In this document: piece by piece, positions 32,525 to 44,937 of the stretch
How the letters are laid out: every line of letters starts with the position of its first letter
How positions within the stretch are numbered: the stretch's first letter is position 1
Origin: Turnera subulata
Lineage: Eukaryota > Streptophyta > Magnoliopsida > Malpighiales > Passifloraceae
Length of the DNA: 64,000 nt
Direction of reading: 5' to 3'
Assembly (NCBI GenBank): GCA_028386065.3
Contig: JAKUCV010007375.1
Location: 6,807-70,806 of the forward strand
Position numbers and translations under genes: made by a program
The notes under the pieces: generated by a model
Seen by the model: the letters and a program-made list of their open reading frames with translations, nothing else
Database searches by the model: none
Told to the model about the DNA's origin: nothing

Positions 32525-33868
32525 CTAACAGAGTTCTTGCAACTCTTTAATGATATCTTCACTTAGTGCCATGTTGGGTATCAGAATATTACCATCATTG
32601 TCATCATCATCATCGTCATCATCCTCGTCACAATCATCACAATCACTTTCCGCAATTGCATGGCCCTCCTCCATATTCTCTGTTTTGATTTTGCGATGAT
32701 CATGATCTGCTGGTGCCTCCTGGTGGTCCATGGAAGTAGCCGACAGGGGTGTTCTTGGAGACAGACTTGTACCCTTTTCATTAACGCTTAATGTTGATGC
32801 TTCGGGTTCCTTGTCTGGCGTCTTTTCGACGGCTGGGAACTTGGTCCTGGTGCTTCCGGCGAGCGAGTTCCGGTGAGTTGGACGAGGGTGGGTGTGATCG
32901 CCGGTGTAGCTCACGATGTACATGTTTGGATCTGTGTTGCTTTTCTCCACTTGCTTTCTCGCGGAGCACCCTTTTGAGCTGCTGCATCGGTAGTAATTCC
33001 TGAACCACTCAAATTGAAGAAGTCTTATTTTTTAGGATTGTCAAAGAGATTAACTAAAATTCAAATTACTAGTGCTAATTAGTTGATTAAGAAAAGGTCT
33101 GACCTTGGATATGGAGAACCTTTAATGGGTTTCTGGCCGTATTTACGCCACGCCCACACATCATTGGATAGATTCTCTGCTGTTATATGCATTATTAGCC
33201 TCTTCTGGTTGCTTTTCCTGTCAAAGAAAAGAAATTTGACGAATATCGTAGCTGTGTGGATAGAAACTTAAGCAAAAATGTTAAAAGTGGAAGATGATGA
33301 AGCAAATTAAACCCACTTACTTTTTTCTTGATCTTGGAGAGGGAGATTGCATGGGATGTAACGAGATAACCGAAGCAGTACCGTTGGTTCCTAGCTGGTG
33401 CAACTGTGGCCGTTGATTTTGCTGTGGCTGATCAGTGCGTTGTTGGCTTTTATTCATCAGACGGGGACTAATGGGAACATTAGTGAATGGCTGTTGTTGT
33501 TGTTGACGTTGTTGTTGGACAAGTTGTGGTTGATTCTGGCTGCTCAATACTCTAAAATCAGAAACGGAGAAGCTAGGAAGAATATTACCTTGACCAGTAC
33601 TAGTGGTGGCGCTAGGCAAAAAGGGCCTGTAAGAATCTTGCAATTCTTGCAGACCAGCAGTAGCAGTAGTGTTTCTGGACTGCTCAGGATCGGGAAAGGA
33701 AAATGGGTGGTTATCTTCATCGTCAAAAGTCAAAGTGGCCAAGAAATCCAAAGGGTTGGTCGCGGGATGATTGGTTTCGGTGTTGGTGTTTGAGGTGGCA
33801 GCGCTTGTGGTGGTAGCAGAGGTGCAACAACTCCTGACTATGGCGTAAAGATCCCAGTCCTCAGCCAT
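32525..33868 (-). CDS. WRKY27: WRKY transcription factor, group IIe (WRKY22/27/29 type)
   Basis: Three exons, 33868-33321, 33217-33104 and 32999-32525, give 378 residues. The start [14 protein letters not shown] is the group IIe signature; an ATG seven codons upstream was not chosen. Residues 90-170 are rich in Gln and Ser. The DNA-binding domain has [10 protein letters not shown] at 203-212 and zinc ligands C226, C232, H256 and H258 (C-x5-C-x23-H-x-H). The second intron splits the Arg codon of the PR position, as is usual for WRKY genes outside group I N-terminal and IIa/b domains. A basic SRSRKKKSNQKR segment precedes the domain and an Asp run lies near the end. These proteins bind W-boxes (TTGAC) in immune and senescence responses. 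Synteny favours WRKY27 (At5g52830) over WRKY22. Confidence 0.93.
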
Positions 33869-36800
33869 ATATAGCGACCCAGAAACCAATCTACCTCGAG
33901 ATTATCACCAGCCCTTTCTCTTTCTGGGTTTTCTTTGCTTTTTCTTTTTGGGTTCTTTGCTTTGGTTGATCTAGCTATTTGATGGCAAAATGGGTGAGGC
34001 AGGAGTGGATGCAGTGCAGAGAGGACGGCGCTGACTTTTGTGGGTTTTATGTATTCAGAATCTGTCTGGAACAGACAGGGAAGAGGAGACAAAGAAAGAG
34101 TAAGAAGAGAGAGAGGGAGAGGAAATGATGGTGGAGCACTGACTTGGTAAATTGTTAAATTATTTATACAAAGCCAAAAAAGAGAGATGGAGATTGCATT
34201 TTGCAAAGAGAGTCTCATGTGTCACAGCAGAAGTGAAGCTGGTTTTGCTTTTTCTTTGACTTTGTGAAATTGTCAAAAGTGGGGGCCAGAAGCAATGTGA
34301 GTGAAGGAGGAAAAGAACATTATATATGGTTTCCTATGCTTCTAGATTTGCCTACACGCTTGGCTACATTCTCCTTTTCCACTCGACATCTAATTGGATA
34401 CAGTGTAAAGTAGAGTATTACACTATTACTAGTCAGAGATAATAATAACAATAATAATAATAATAATATCGATCCCACAAACTATGTAAACACCTCTCTG
34501 CAGTTTTTTTTTCCTTGGCTATGGCAAAAATGGCAATGACACTTAAAATTGGGAACACATTCCATTTGATCTTTGCAGGTAGGCAAAGGACCATCAATGA
34601 GAGTGGGGGATACTACTACTACCACCTAGTAGCTGGAATAAATAGCCCCCAATGGGGTGGTTTAGCCCCACCACATTATTAGGATGGTGCATATCAGACA
34701 TGACACTACTGTAATGAATCTCGCAGTTTTATGTCCCAAGAACCAAAAAGAAAATAAAGAAGCACTGTAACTGGGAGTTGACGGATGCTAAACTGGATTG
34801 GAGAAGCTTGTAGATTAAAAAAGCAAAAATTTGCCTTTAGAAATTGCTTCATTAGCCATTTCCATTCTCATGCAATATACCCCCAAAATTAAATTCTCTG
34901 TAGAATATTCCTGAGGTGGTAAGAGCCGCGCCCCTATTCGATATTCTCTCTTCTTTTTCCGCAACAAAGCCCCAAAATTCATATCTCATCTGATTGTGAA
35001 AGTTTCCATGTGTCTGTAGCACTGACAATATATTCACACATATATATATATACGGGAAGTACATCACTCTTGAATCTAAGGGAAAAAAGTTGATGTCATA
35101 TGTTCGTTGAACTTTGTAAAAATATATTCTGTTGTTTTCCATTTGCGATGGCAAAAGATTTTCGAAGAATTATTCCATTGTGAAAACAGTTGTTTGTTTT
35201 CTTTTATCTTTTTTTGAACAGGACAGTTGTTTGTGTTAGAAGTTGTAGAATATATATGGGACGAGAACAATTAGATCATAATTTATTGGTTTGGAAGAGC
35301 ATGCATGACTGTAATATTATGGATGGAGACAATATGAAAATACATTGCTCTTTTAATCTATGACTAAAAGAGTTGATCATATTCCTGGCAAAGTAGGCCA
35401 ACAATTAATCCTCTCCGGCTACAAGTTTAAACAAATTTATGGCATCTAATCTATTGGCCTCCAATTTAGTAATTAACCCGATTTGGTGCCTCAGAAATTA
35501 TTGCTTTGCCAAATGAAACAAAGCAGTGTAAGGTATAAAAGTGCACTGCACGCTCTAATTTGGGAGTGAATCAAAGCAGTGGCGAAAATGGCGAAATTGT
35601 CCCTTCGACCTCCGTAATACGTGGGTGCGTGAAATGCAGCGTACAAATCTCCGCTTGGGGGGCCCATTGCCATGAGTTCATTCAATAACATTTTTAATGG
35701 TTAGACTTACATAATATTGGTCAACCTTCATCAACAATGAAAACCCTTCAATTAGGTTAGGTTTTTTTTTATATATATAATTTTTTTATCGAATTGGCCA
35801 TTTAATAGGTACACTGCAAGAAATACCTGTAAGTGATTTGTAAGAATCAGCTTGAACTTCAATTGATGTCACACTATGTCTTCAATTTAGAGTGGAAAGG
35901 CTCTCATCAACATAGAAATGTATAATGAAATAATTTTTATTTTTATTCTTTATTGCTACCAATTTTACTCTCCATTCTCTTTTTTTTACAAAGGATTGCC
36001 GAGGATGTGAATTTTTGTACCCTTTTAATTGATTAAGACTCGAACATGAAACTTTTAGCCTGAAAAAACTATAGTATTTTTCTTCCATTTGCAACAGATC
36101 TTTTATTTCTTTTTTCCCCCCATCTTTTTTGGTTTTTCGAATGCATAAGAAGTGCTTGCACGTTTGCATGACAAAGAATGAAAAAGTAATCCATTTGCTG
36201 CTATGCCAATTCTTTAAAAGAGCTAAGACATACCTTCAGAATCCAAAAATAAAATCATATTTAACCACATTTGTGCACTCTCTCTCAATGAAACACATAC
36301 ATTAATTTGTCGACTTCTTGTCAAATGTCGAGACACAAAAACAAGCTTCTCGTTTCTTGGAAAAGTCAGCGGCATAATCCAAAATCAAAAAAGAAAAAAG
36401 AAAAAATTATATATGCCACATAAATAATTAAGCAATTAAGGACATATGGTAAGGCATGAAATGAGAGGGATAAACAAAACTTTTCATAGTATCTAAAGGA
36501 TTTTTGTTCTATTGTCGAGCATCATCGGGGATATTTAATATTCCATTCCATAAAGGTTCGAAACAGAAGCATCGGTACCCCTTTTTCCCAAAGGAAAAGA
36601 CAAGGAGAATAACATGGTAAGAAATAAAAGGAGAATATATCCTTCTAGAAACAAGGGATCCGTACACAATCCTTTTGTTTTTTGTTTTTTTGTTTCTTGT
36701 TTTTATGTTTCTTTCTTAATTTTCTTGAAAGAAACGAGACAAGTAAAACTAAAAAAACCATCTCATCAAAATGGGGAGAATTTATCCGTGGAGGAGAGTG

Positions 36801-38727
36801 AATATCATAAATAAAAAATGTATTATCTCAATGATTGAAATGTTGTTGGAATATGGTAATTATTTCTGGGATGCATGTCTTGTAAATTAAAACCCGCAAA
36901 GGAACTGTTTACTGGATTCCATTTCCATAGGTAACTTTAATGGTGTATACAGTCAATTTTTTTTTTGGCAATAGACTGAATGAGATAGCTAAGCTCTTCT
37001 CCGATCGAAACGTGCCCAAGTTTGAATGTAACTGGATGCTTATACCCGGTGACTTTATGAGGAAAAGCCAAAAGGTATCTATGCGTATATTTTTTTTCCT
37101 TCTGTGATGATGTTGGTCGAACAAGAGACGAGAAAAGTCAGGTTCTTTAAATGAAGTTCACAATTAAACATCACAAAATCAGGGCCACCACTATCCTCAA
37201 CCATAGCTATGCTTTTTCGTTGGGAAAGTTGATATCATAAATATGAAGTCATGGGGGTGGAAACTTGGATATCTTTGTAACTAGTTCACCATGTTGACTT
37301 ACATTTTAAACAAAAATTCTTTTTGTTATTTATGAGAAAACTAAATTGAGTTATAATGATAGGTAATTATAAATACCACTGTAAGCGCCTATTGGGCCCG
37401 GTGATTTGCCCTGGCCCTAGACTGGGAGAACCATCTCTCAACCTAAATTTTTTTTCATAAAAAAAAAAGCTTAGACAAAGAAAAAGAAGAAAATTGTTCT
37501 CTAGTGGTAAGCCATGTCTTGGTAACTTTATTCATTAATTAGTACAGTATTTGGAGATGGAAGACCTTCATTGGTGTAGTAAATTACTAGCAACACGAGA
37601 ACCAAGAAGAAGCGAATCGGAGCCTAAAAATCACTGAAAGATTTGACAAGATTACACAAAATATGTGTTAGACGTTTGTTGGTGCTCTAATAGCCGTGGG
37701 TTTGGCAACTTAGGAAAGCGCAGTAAGAGGTAGAAAAAAGAGGGAAGAAAAATTGGTTCGGTGGGGAAGTAGGGGCCGTGAGTAATTTGCTGCTGTTAAT
37801 AGTGGCACAGAGTAAGAAACCACCATTGTTATCAACTCCACTATCACAATTTTTACTTATTTTTGTTCAATCAAATCAACTAGCATCCCCTCCCTTTCTG
37901 CAATTGCCATGAGATCATGGGGGTCACCACCTTCATGCTCCAGTTTTCCAGACCTCCACCATAAGACTCATTTCTTGTTTATTGATTTTTAAGCTTCGGG
38001 TTGTAGTTATGAGCTGAGCATCAGCATTAATCAAAACTACAATTCGGACTAGCAACTCAAAAAAGAATTGGGATGTATATAATTTCATCAAACTAGTCAA
38101 ATGCAGATACTTGTAGTTTAATAAAAAAAAAACTTGCGATTGGTAGCAACAGGTAACACCAGCGACATTGTAAGCCTCCGGCTTTACCTTGTGTATCATT
38201 TTGTGAACTTTTCTATTTTACTAATCTTGTTGGAGTCTGCAGTATTCCGACCACATACCACAGCGCCCTGAAGTCAGTAGCTCAGTAGCCATCACTAGAA
38301 TCAATCTTACTGATTTGTAAGTGGAAGTATATAATTACAGCTCCCCAACTCCAATCAAGAGAAGGGATTGAATAAGTCCTTGGTCATGGATATAAGAATG
38401 ACTTACAAAATTGCAGGCAACATGAAAAACACCAGCTCAACCTGCAGACCATCAATCAATTCAGATAATTTACATTACAGTAGTGAGATAGCATGACGCG
38501 ATGCACAATAACAAATCATCATGAGATCCCTATGAAACTGGTGCCCAAGCCAAGGACGAATTAACAGCGCATTATCAACTCCATAGCTTCTATTCTTTTG
38601 CTTTGTTAAATGTACAATCGAACCCATCATCAAGGTGAGCTTTCAGTTCTTTCCTTGATGAACCTGTTGAGGCAAGCTTCCATACAAAGCCGTGCAAAAA
38701 TGATGTAAGCGTAGTTTGAAGGGAAGA
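33869..38727. other. Long intergenic region
   Basis: The left end is the WRKY leader and promoter, with GA-rich sequence at 34085-34130. An AAT microsatellite lies at 34438-34468 and a diverged copy of the SINE-like body at 37361-37455. The rest is AT-rich. I see no convincing gene over nearly 5 kb. Confidence 0.45.
37361..37455 (+). repeat. Diverged copy of the SINE-like body
   Basis: It shares AATACCACTRTAA, a TGGNCCYAGACT core and CTCAACCTAAA plus T-run with the unit at 30855-30950, in the same order and spacing. It lacks the A-box half. Confidence 0.5.
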
Positions 38728-41700
38728 TCATCGCTTGTTTCCACCCCACATCCATCGAGATGAGCTGGCCTTCGACATACCCGAATAATAATTACCTACA
38801 TTTGCGACAAAAAGGGGATCCCTATCTTCGTTTCTGAACTCATCACCATTACTGGAACTACTAGGACCATTTCCTTGATCTGTCTGCTCCAACTCCCTTG
38901 TCAGATCCTCCATTGTCTTCTTTAAACTAGCTTTATTTGTTTCCCTTGCATCTCCGGTTGAGATACCAACCATTGTGATCTTCGGAAGAAAAGGATTAGG
39001 ATCCAGTTTATGATCCAAACGTTCTCTTGAAGAGCCTTTCGTCCTGCAAGACAGGAGAGGTAATAAGAAAAAGAGCGTGATGAGCTACAAAAGTTAACAT
39101 AAAATGGATCAGCAACAGGTGGCACCTTAAGTCTTCACTCTTTTCAGGTTTGCAATGTTGTTTCAGCCATGGATGACTTAACCAATCTCCAAACGGGAAC
39201 CAATGATCTGTTTTCTGTGGTTGCTTGACTTCCCCATTGTCTTCTAAATTAATATTTGTAGTCTCATCTGTTTTAGAGTTCGAAAGACGGATTCTTGACC
39301 TTGAAGCTCTATGGAAAGAATAAGCACTCCTGCACCAAAAAGAACATGTTGCTTTAGCAGTCAGTGCATCCACAATTTTCATTGGTGAGACTAAGTCAGT
39401 AACAATATTTTTTACTTTCAAGGACTTGGGGCCAGTATCAATACAGAAAAGATGAACCAAAATCAGGGTGTAGGATGTACCTTTTCTCAAAGGAGTCGAC
39501 CACATATGGAAATTTGGGCTGAATACCCACAGCTTTTCTCATCCACCTATTACCAAGGAGTACTCTATCAACAGCATAAAGAAGCTCGATTTCAGCAGCT
39601 TTTGAAATAACATTCCAAGGTACTGCAGAATGACCCATCTCATTTAGAGCTTCCTGGACCTGCATCAAAACATCGTCACTACTGACCATCGTTGCTGACA
39701 GATGATAGTCACTCAGAAGTTGCTGACATCTAGTACACAGTTCTGTGTGGAAATGTACGTATTAGATCATACAAGCCAATATCACACTAGACAGTTTCAT
39801 GATTCCTAGAACGTTCCCAGAAGTTGGTAATGAGAACAGATAAGAAAGCATATGCACAACTATGAAACCAAAACGAAGCACATAATAAATAAGACACAGC
39901 GTGATATTTGCCATCACTATTATACCATGCTCAATTTGCACACGGAAAAGAAGCAACAATAGACCAACACATTTGTACCTCTGGGGGATCCATTAAGCTA
40001 TCTCCCATTTCTTCAATAACTTCTGCAGCCAAGTTGTCATCAATTACATCGCGTCGGCGATACATGTGTCGAGTTTGAATTAATTCATGAAAACGCTGAT
40101 CCACAGACTCTTCAAGAATGTTATCTAGCATATTTTTATCAAAGAAGTATGGTGTGTACCTGATATAAGAAATGAAAAATGATAAGAAAACTGACCAAAT
40201 AACTTCACATGAATCCTCATGTACAAGAAAATGCTTAGAGTTTACATAAACAAAGATGCAATAAAAAAAATCCTCTGGTAAAAACCAAACATAGCCACTC
40301 TGTCGAATTGATTCTAATTTTTAGCATAAAAAAATGATTCTAATTTATTGGTAGAAAGTGAAACGGACTTGCATTCAAGGAGCTAAATAATTGGGAGTGC
40401 AATGTTTAAGATAAAAAAATAATACATCCAAACATGGGAAATACAATGATTGAAACATTCAAAATTACAATAAGCATCCTATCCACAAGAACTTAACTGA
40501 AGGTATGTCCTGCTAGCCGCTAGGAATCTGAATTGAAAAGGAAAAGTTTCCAACTCATGGTTTTGGGGTCTAATTGGTTTGGGAAAACTATTAGACCGCC
40601 AAACCAGTACTTCGCCACTCAGAAGTAATAGAAACTAAATTACCAACACGTCCAACCACACACAATCTCTAGAGGACCACATAACATTCACCCTAAGTGG
40701 CACACACTTGGAAATCCAAAAAGTCAAAAGTTTCTCATATCCAAGAACAAAAACTGTTACGAGGCAGAAAATTACTAAAACAAACCATTTAATCCCATCT
40801 GCAGTAGCTATTGCAATGTGTAAATTTTGAGCAGAGAAAACAGGAACTCCATCAATCTTCCTCCCATCACTTTGTGGAATCTTCTTCAGAAGTTTGTTTG
40901 CTGCCTTGACCTGCGACAGCAGCAAATAAACTGTAAAAACAAAACCAATACAATTTACCACAAAAATTATGTGAAAATAACTAGTAGAAAAAGATCCTGC
41001 AATACCTGCTTCTCATTTGGGACAAACTGAAATTGATGAGGTTTCTCCTGCATAATAAAGGTGAAATTGCTCAATGTGAGGCCTTAAACTTAGTTTCGTA
41101 CCAAGTTTTAAGAAACAAGCATTTCATTTCGGTAGATTCTTTCACCACTTACAAAAAAGTATTACGTGCTCATAAATTTCCTTGTTGTACTAAATACTCA
41201 GAGCTTCCTGGACTTCATGAAATTGGAAAAATGAGGAAACTACTCCTCTGTCATGCAGGTGTTAAACTATCAATTTTCTTATTACCTCTTTTATTCATTT
41301 AATCAAGAAAGTGTATACAATTGTACCTACAAGAGACCTGCGTGGGAATGAACCAAGAAAACTCTCAAATTCAGCGAGTCCAACAAGGCAATAGCCGAGA
41401 AGTTCATATTGTACATAATCAAGTCAGAATACCTTGAAATGCTCATAAGCTAGGTCGAGATGACAAGCACCCACCACGCCACTGGGTATATTTAATCGCT
41501 TAACATATGAAACTAAACAAAAGGAGAAAGAAAAAAGGTTAAGTCCTTTCGTTCCTGGAGTTTTAGAGGTTACTTCAATAGATAGAAAAGTTATAACATG
41601 GCATAATTATCCCCACCTGCATCGCCTAAATCCATGAAGAAACGGAAAACAGGGCTGTTCCTTTCTCTCTTGGTAACCGTTGCAAACATTTTCTTAAGCC

Positions 41701-42314
41701 ACTCAGGTGTTCTGCATTAGCAAAAAGCAACTCCCATTTAAACTAACACAGTAGTGACCATGAACGAAAACAAGAGAAACCATAGAGATTACAGATAAAA
41801 AGACAAAACCTTTATTAAACAGAGGGAAAGATAAAATTATTATAGATAAAAAGAAAGACCTTTTGGAAATAAAGGGGATATTGAAGTGGGTAGAGACGGC
41901 CATGAGCCCAGTTCCCGACAGGTCGCACATGCTGAAGACCTGGCCCACAAAGGCCGGGCCGCCGCCCTTGCCGTTGGATTTGAGCTCGGCAATCCTGACA
42001 GCCGAAGGGAAGCCCGAGTTGGACTCGGCGGAGGAGATGGACTCGACAGTGGAGGCGCGGTCTTGAGGCGGCTGAGTGGACTCGAAGGACTGGGCGAGTG
42101 GGTAGTAAGGCGAGTCCGGGAGGTGGAAAGGGATGCAGAGGTTGGCCGGAGGTGGGTGGAGTGAATGCGGCGAGTGTACGGGCGGCGGAGGAAGCGGCGA
42201 GGGTTTGGGGAGGAGGGAGAGGAGTGCGGCGGTGGTGGACTGGAAGAAGTTCGGCAGGTGGAAGTGGTGGTGGCGGTTGGGTGGTGTTTCGGGTGGCGGC
42301 CGGGAGGAGGCCAT
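38728..42314 (-). CDS. Tic22-like family protein
   Basis: Nine coding exons join in frame to 579 residues: 42314-41860, 41711-41617, 41512-41433, 41047-41006, 40910-40786, 40159-39979, 39722-39481, 39329-39126 and 39043-38728. Tic22 is a soluble intermembrane-space chaperone of chloroplast protein import. Here a Pro/His-rich N-terminus (residues 1-70) precedes the Tic22 region, about residues 85-330, with FVGQVFSMCDLSGTGLMAVS, TPEWLKKMFATV and DGVPVFSAQNLHIA. A long C-terminal extension (about 250 residues) contains LLGNRWMRKAVGIQPKFPYVVDSFE and a Ser/Asn-rich acidic end. That extension makes it the At5g62650-like branch and not the import component proper. The acceptor of exon 7 (CTAGATGTCAG) was chosen because nearer AG sites bring stops. 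The start is ATG 42314; a TTG just upstream was ignored. Confidence 0.87.
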
Positions 42315-42758
42315 CCCCAATTCTCCCCAAGTAGCTGGGTGGGGGGTGGAGGAGGAGGCCGGTGAGAGACTGTTAGCGACGGATGGTGGTGGTTTTTTAG
42401 TTGTCTGTGTGTGTGTTTTTTGTGTGACGACAGGAGTTGTTAGTTGGATATGCCGTGTGTGCGACGAAGGATTACATGAGGAATTTTAAGAGTCGAGACT
42501 TTTTTTTGTTAATTTTTATTTTGTATCAGTATTATCTTTTCCTTATTACCAGTGGATTTTAGCGAGATAAACAGAAACAGAGATTTTTTTTGGATTTATT
42601 CTTTTTCTTTAAAAGGCTATGCCTAATATGATAACTTATAATAGTTGTCTTTGTCAAATGCTAACCTTTTTTTTGATAATTTAATTAGTACTCTTTGTAA
42701 AGCCAGCCATATGATATTGTTGCCTTTTTATCCAACTTTCTTTTCATAAAAAGATAAA
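42315..42758. other. Tic22-like upstream region
   Basis: GC-rich leader sequence to about 42480 is followed by AT-rich DNA up to the copia element. A divergent promoter is not evident. Confidence 0.4.
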
Positions 42759-42955
42759 AACTATAAAACGTGTTATGAATACTGTTATACTAAACCCCTA
42801 TCTACCTTTCCTATATATATCTCCTGTAATGAAAGTGCAAAGGCAATAAGAAATATAGAGATGAAGAGCATGAAGCTCTTCCTTTCATCTTTCCCGGTCT
42901 CTTCCTCTTCTTTCTTCTCTTTATTTTCTGTTGTAAATCATCTATATTCACAACA
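42759..42955 (+). repeat. 5' LTR of the copia element
   Basis: It matches 48738-48934. It contains TATATATA near 42814 and a perfect seven-base hairpin GAAGAGC/GCTCTTC with loop ATGAA at 42863-42881. Confidence 0.85.
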
Positions 42956-42970
42956 CGTTATCAGCACGAT
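42956..42970 (+). other. Primer binding site of the copia element
   Basis: CGTTATCAGCACGAT starts immediately after the LTR. Copia-type elements with this site are primed by a half-molecule of initiator tRNA-Met. Confidence 0.7.
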
Positions 42971-43049
42971 CGACTTCTACCCAAGTTTTTTTTTTTGAAA
43001 ACCAGTGCAAGAAAAAACCCAGTGACCAGAAACGAGAAGAACCGAAGAA

Positions 43050-43720
43050 GATGGAACTGCACCAAGTTACCCCCTCGGCACTGTTCACGCCGAGTCATTC
43101 CGGACCGCCGCTCGCCGCAGCGCCCACACCGTCGTGCTCCCCTAGCCGTCGCCGATTGTCCGGCACCTTCCCCGCCCTCTATCGCCGCCGGACGCGCCAC
43201 TGGGATGACGAAACCCGACGGCCATGCCCATGACCCAGAATGACTTTACGGGTCTGCTCTTCCCCCTCACACCACCGGCAACCGCCAGCTGCCGTCGCCT
43301 CGCCCTCGCGTCGCCTACGTCGGCTGCTCGCCTTGCTCGAGCTCCCTGCCGTGCTCCCGTCCTCACGCCACCGCCGCAGCAACCATCTCCTCAAGAAGCC
43401 TGACCGGACGAGCCTGCTGCCATCATCGAGCCCGCCACCAGCTGACGCCCCGTCACCCTACGCTGTTGCCCGTCGCTCGTCCCGTACCAGTCGTCCCTCC
43501 ATCGTCCCACCACCGCCTGCAACACCCGTGGTGTGCACGGATTAAAGATGACCCGGACGGGGTCATGGCACGGGTCGGGTTGACCCGCGAGGTAAGGGCT
43601 GGGTTTTGTTATGAGCTGGACTTGGCATTTGGGCTTGGGCTGTGGAATTGGGCTCGTCACCTTGGTCTGGGCCCTTGTTTTGTGGGCTAGGACCTGAGCT
43701 GCATAGTTCGGCTTAGTCCA
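43050..43720 (+). other. GC-rich leader, splice-donor-like site and TGGGCT-rich stretch
   Basis: 43050-43560 is strongly GC-rich in an otherwise AT-rich element and is open in several frames on both strands, with low-complexity Pro/Ala/Arg/Ser products. At 43591 it meets GAG|GTAAGG, a good splice donor, and then a stretch dense in TGGGCT/GGCCCA (43600-43690). The minus-strand order in the gypsy-type LTR is the same: GC-rich block, TAG|GTGAGC at 994, then TGGGCC motifs. I do not call a gene here. Confidence 0.45.
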
Positions 43721-44604
43721 TTATTAATATAAAAAAAACAGTAAATATGTATTTCAGATAAAAAAAAGAAAATAGGTAAATATACTGTTCCTAAAAAAAA
43801 AGGTCAATAATAACAGTAAAATAAAATCTGGAAATATACAATATTGGCCGGCAAAGCCGCCTTGTTTCATTTATTGGCCGGCTAAGCCGCCTTTTATCGA
43901 GTAAGCATATTTTATGTTTTTATTTAAATTACGATTGGGCTATTAAAAGGCCCATTGCATTTAGTTTCTCGCTTTAATTTCATTTACGTTTTGCTTGGGC
44001 TCGTATAAGGCCCATCATATTTATCTTTCGGTTATTTATTTTTAATTGGGCTAATCAATAAAAGGCCCATGTTTATTTATTTTTAATTAAGTCTTTTATT
44101 TATTTAATTTTGGAATTATGGAGGCCCTTAAAATTTTCGGAAGAAATTTGTTATGGACATTGATTGCATTTATATGCAAATCGTCTGGAAGACGCAATAA
44201 AAAAGAAAATAAAGCAAAGACTGAATGTCTTACTGCCAAAAGATCCCGCAGATCTTTGAGGAAAATTGAAGAAAGATGGAAGTTGTATTACCACCAGAAG
44301 GTGGATATTGTATGACCATCAGAAGATGGATACTGTTCTTATCTTGCTTACCCTGAAGGTGCAAGCCAATATACATTGAATAATTTAATTTTATGTTCAG
44401 TTTTATTATTATGTGTTATATTTCATTTTATTATGTTTACTTTACAGCATTTTATAACCTTTTCTAGAATAATGGCTCAGGCATTAGTCTTGAAGACAAT
44501 GCAAATTGACATCCAAAGGGGGAGAGTTATATGTGTGGATGTCAACTATTTCACATAACATGTGATAGTACAATCTCGATATGAGGAAAAAAAAATATTA
44601 ATAC

Positions 44605-44712
44605 GCTCCAAAAGAGCATAAGTTTGAATATGTTCCTGAAGAACACATGCTTTAATATGATCTAGAAGATCATATATTTACGCTCTGGAAGAGCATATAC
44701 TCTTGAAGAGTA
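44605..44712 (+). repeat. Array of five covarying mini-hairpins
   Basis: Five perfect inverted repeats lie in 108 bases: GCTC-CAAAA-GAGC, GTTC-CTGAA-GAAC, GATC-TAGAA-GATC (arms extend to eight bases, 44655-44675), GCTC-TGGAA-GAGC and ACTC-TTGAA-GAGT. The loop nearly always ends GAA, while the arms differ and change together. Confidence 0.85.
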
Positions 44713-44937
44713 CAGAAACCCCCATTTACAGTAATAAAAGAGATTATTATGGATCTCGTTGAATTGACTCTGCTCTATTCCCTGAAGCGAATAAGACAGT
44801 ATAATTAATTGTGCTTTTGGCCCTAGATGAGGTTATAATGGCAAAGGGAAAATATGCATATTATTATTGCATAATAGATCCATAACTGGAGAACATTCAA
44901 AGAGGAATTGTCCTCATACATAAGTTTAAATAGATAT

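Noticed and set aside
33398..33793. 131-codon plus-strand frame over the WRKY gene
   Set aside because: It mirrors the Gln-rich first exon of the WRKY gene and has no motif of its own.
41863..42489. Plus-strand Gly/Arg-rich frames over the start of the Tic22-like gene
   Set aside because: They are shadows of the GC-rich first exon on the other strand.
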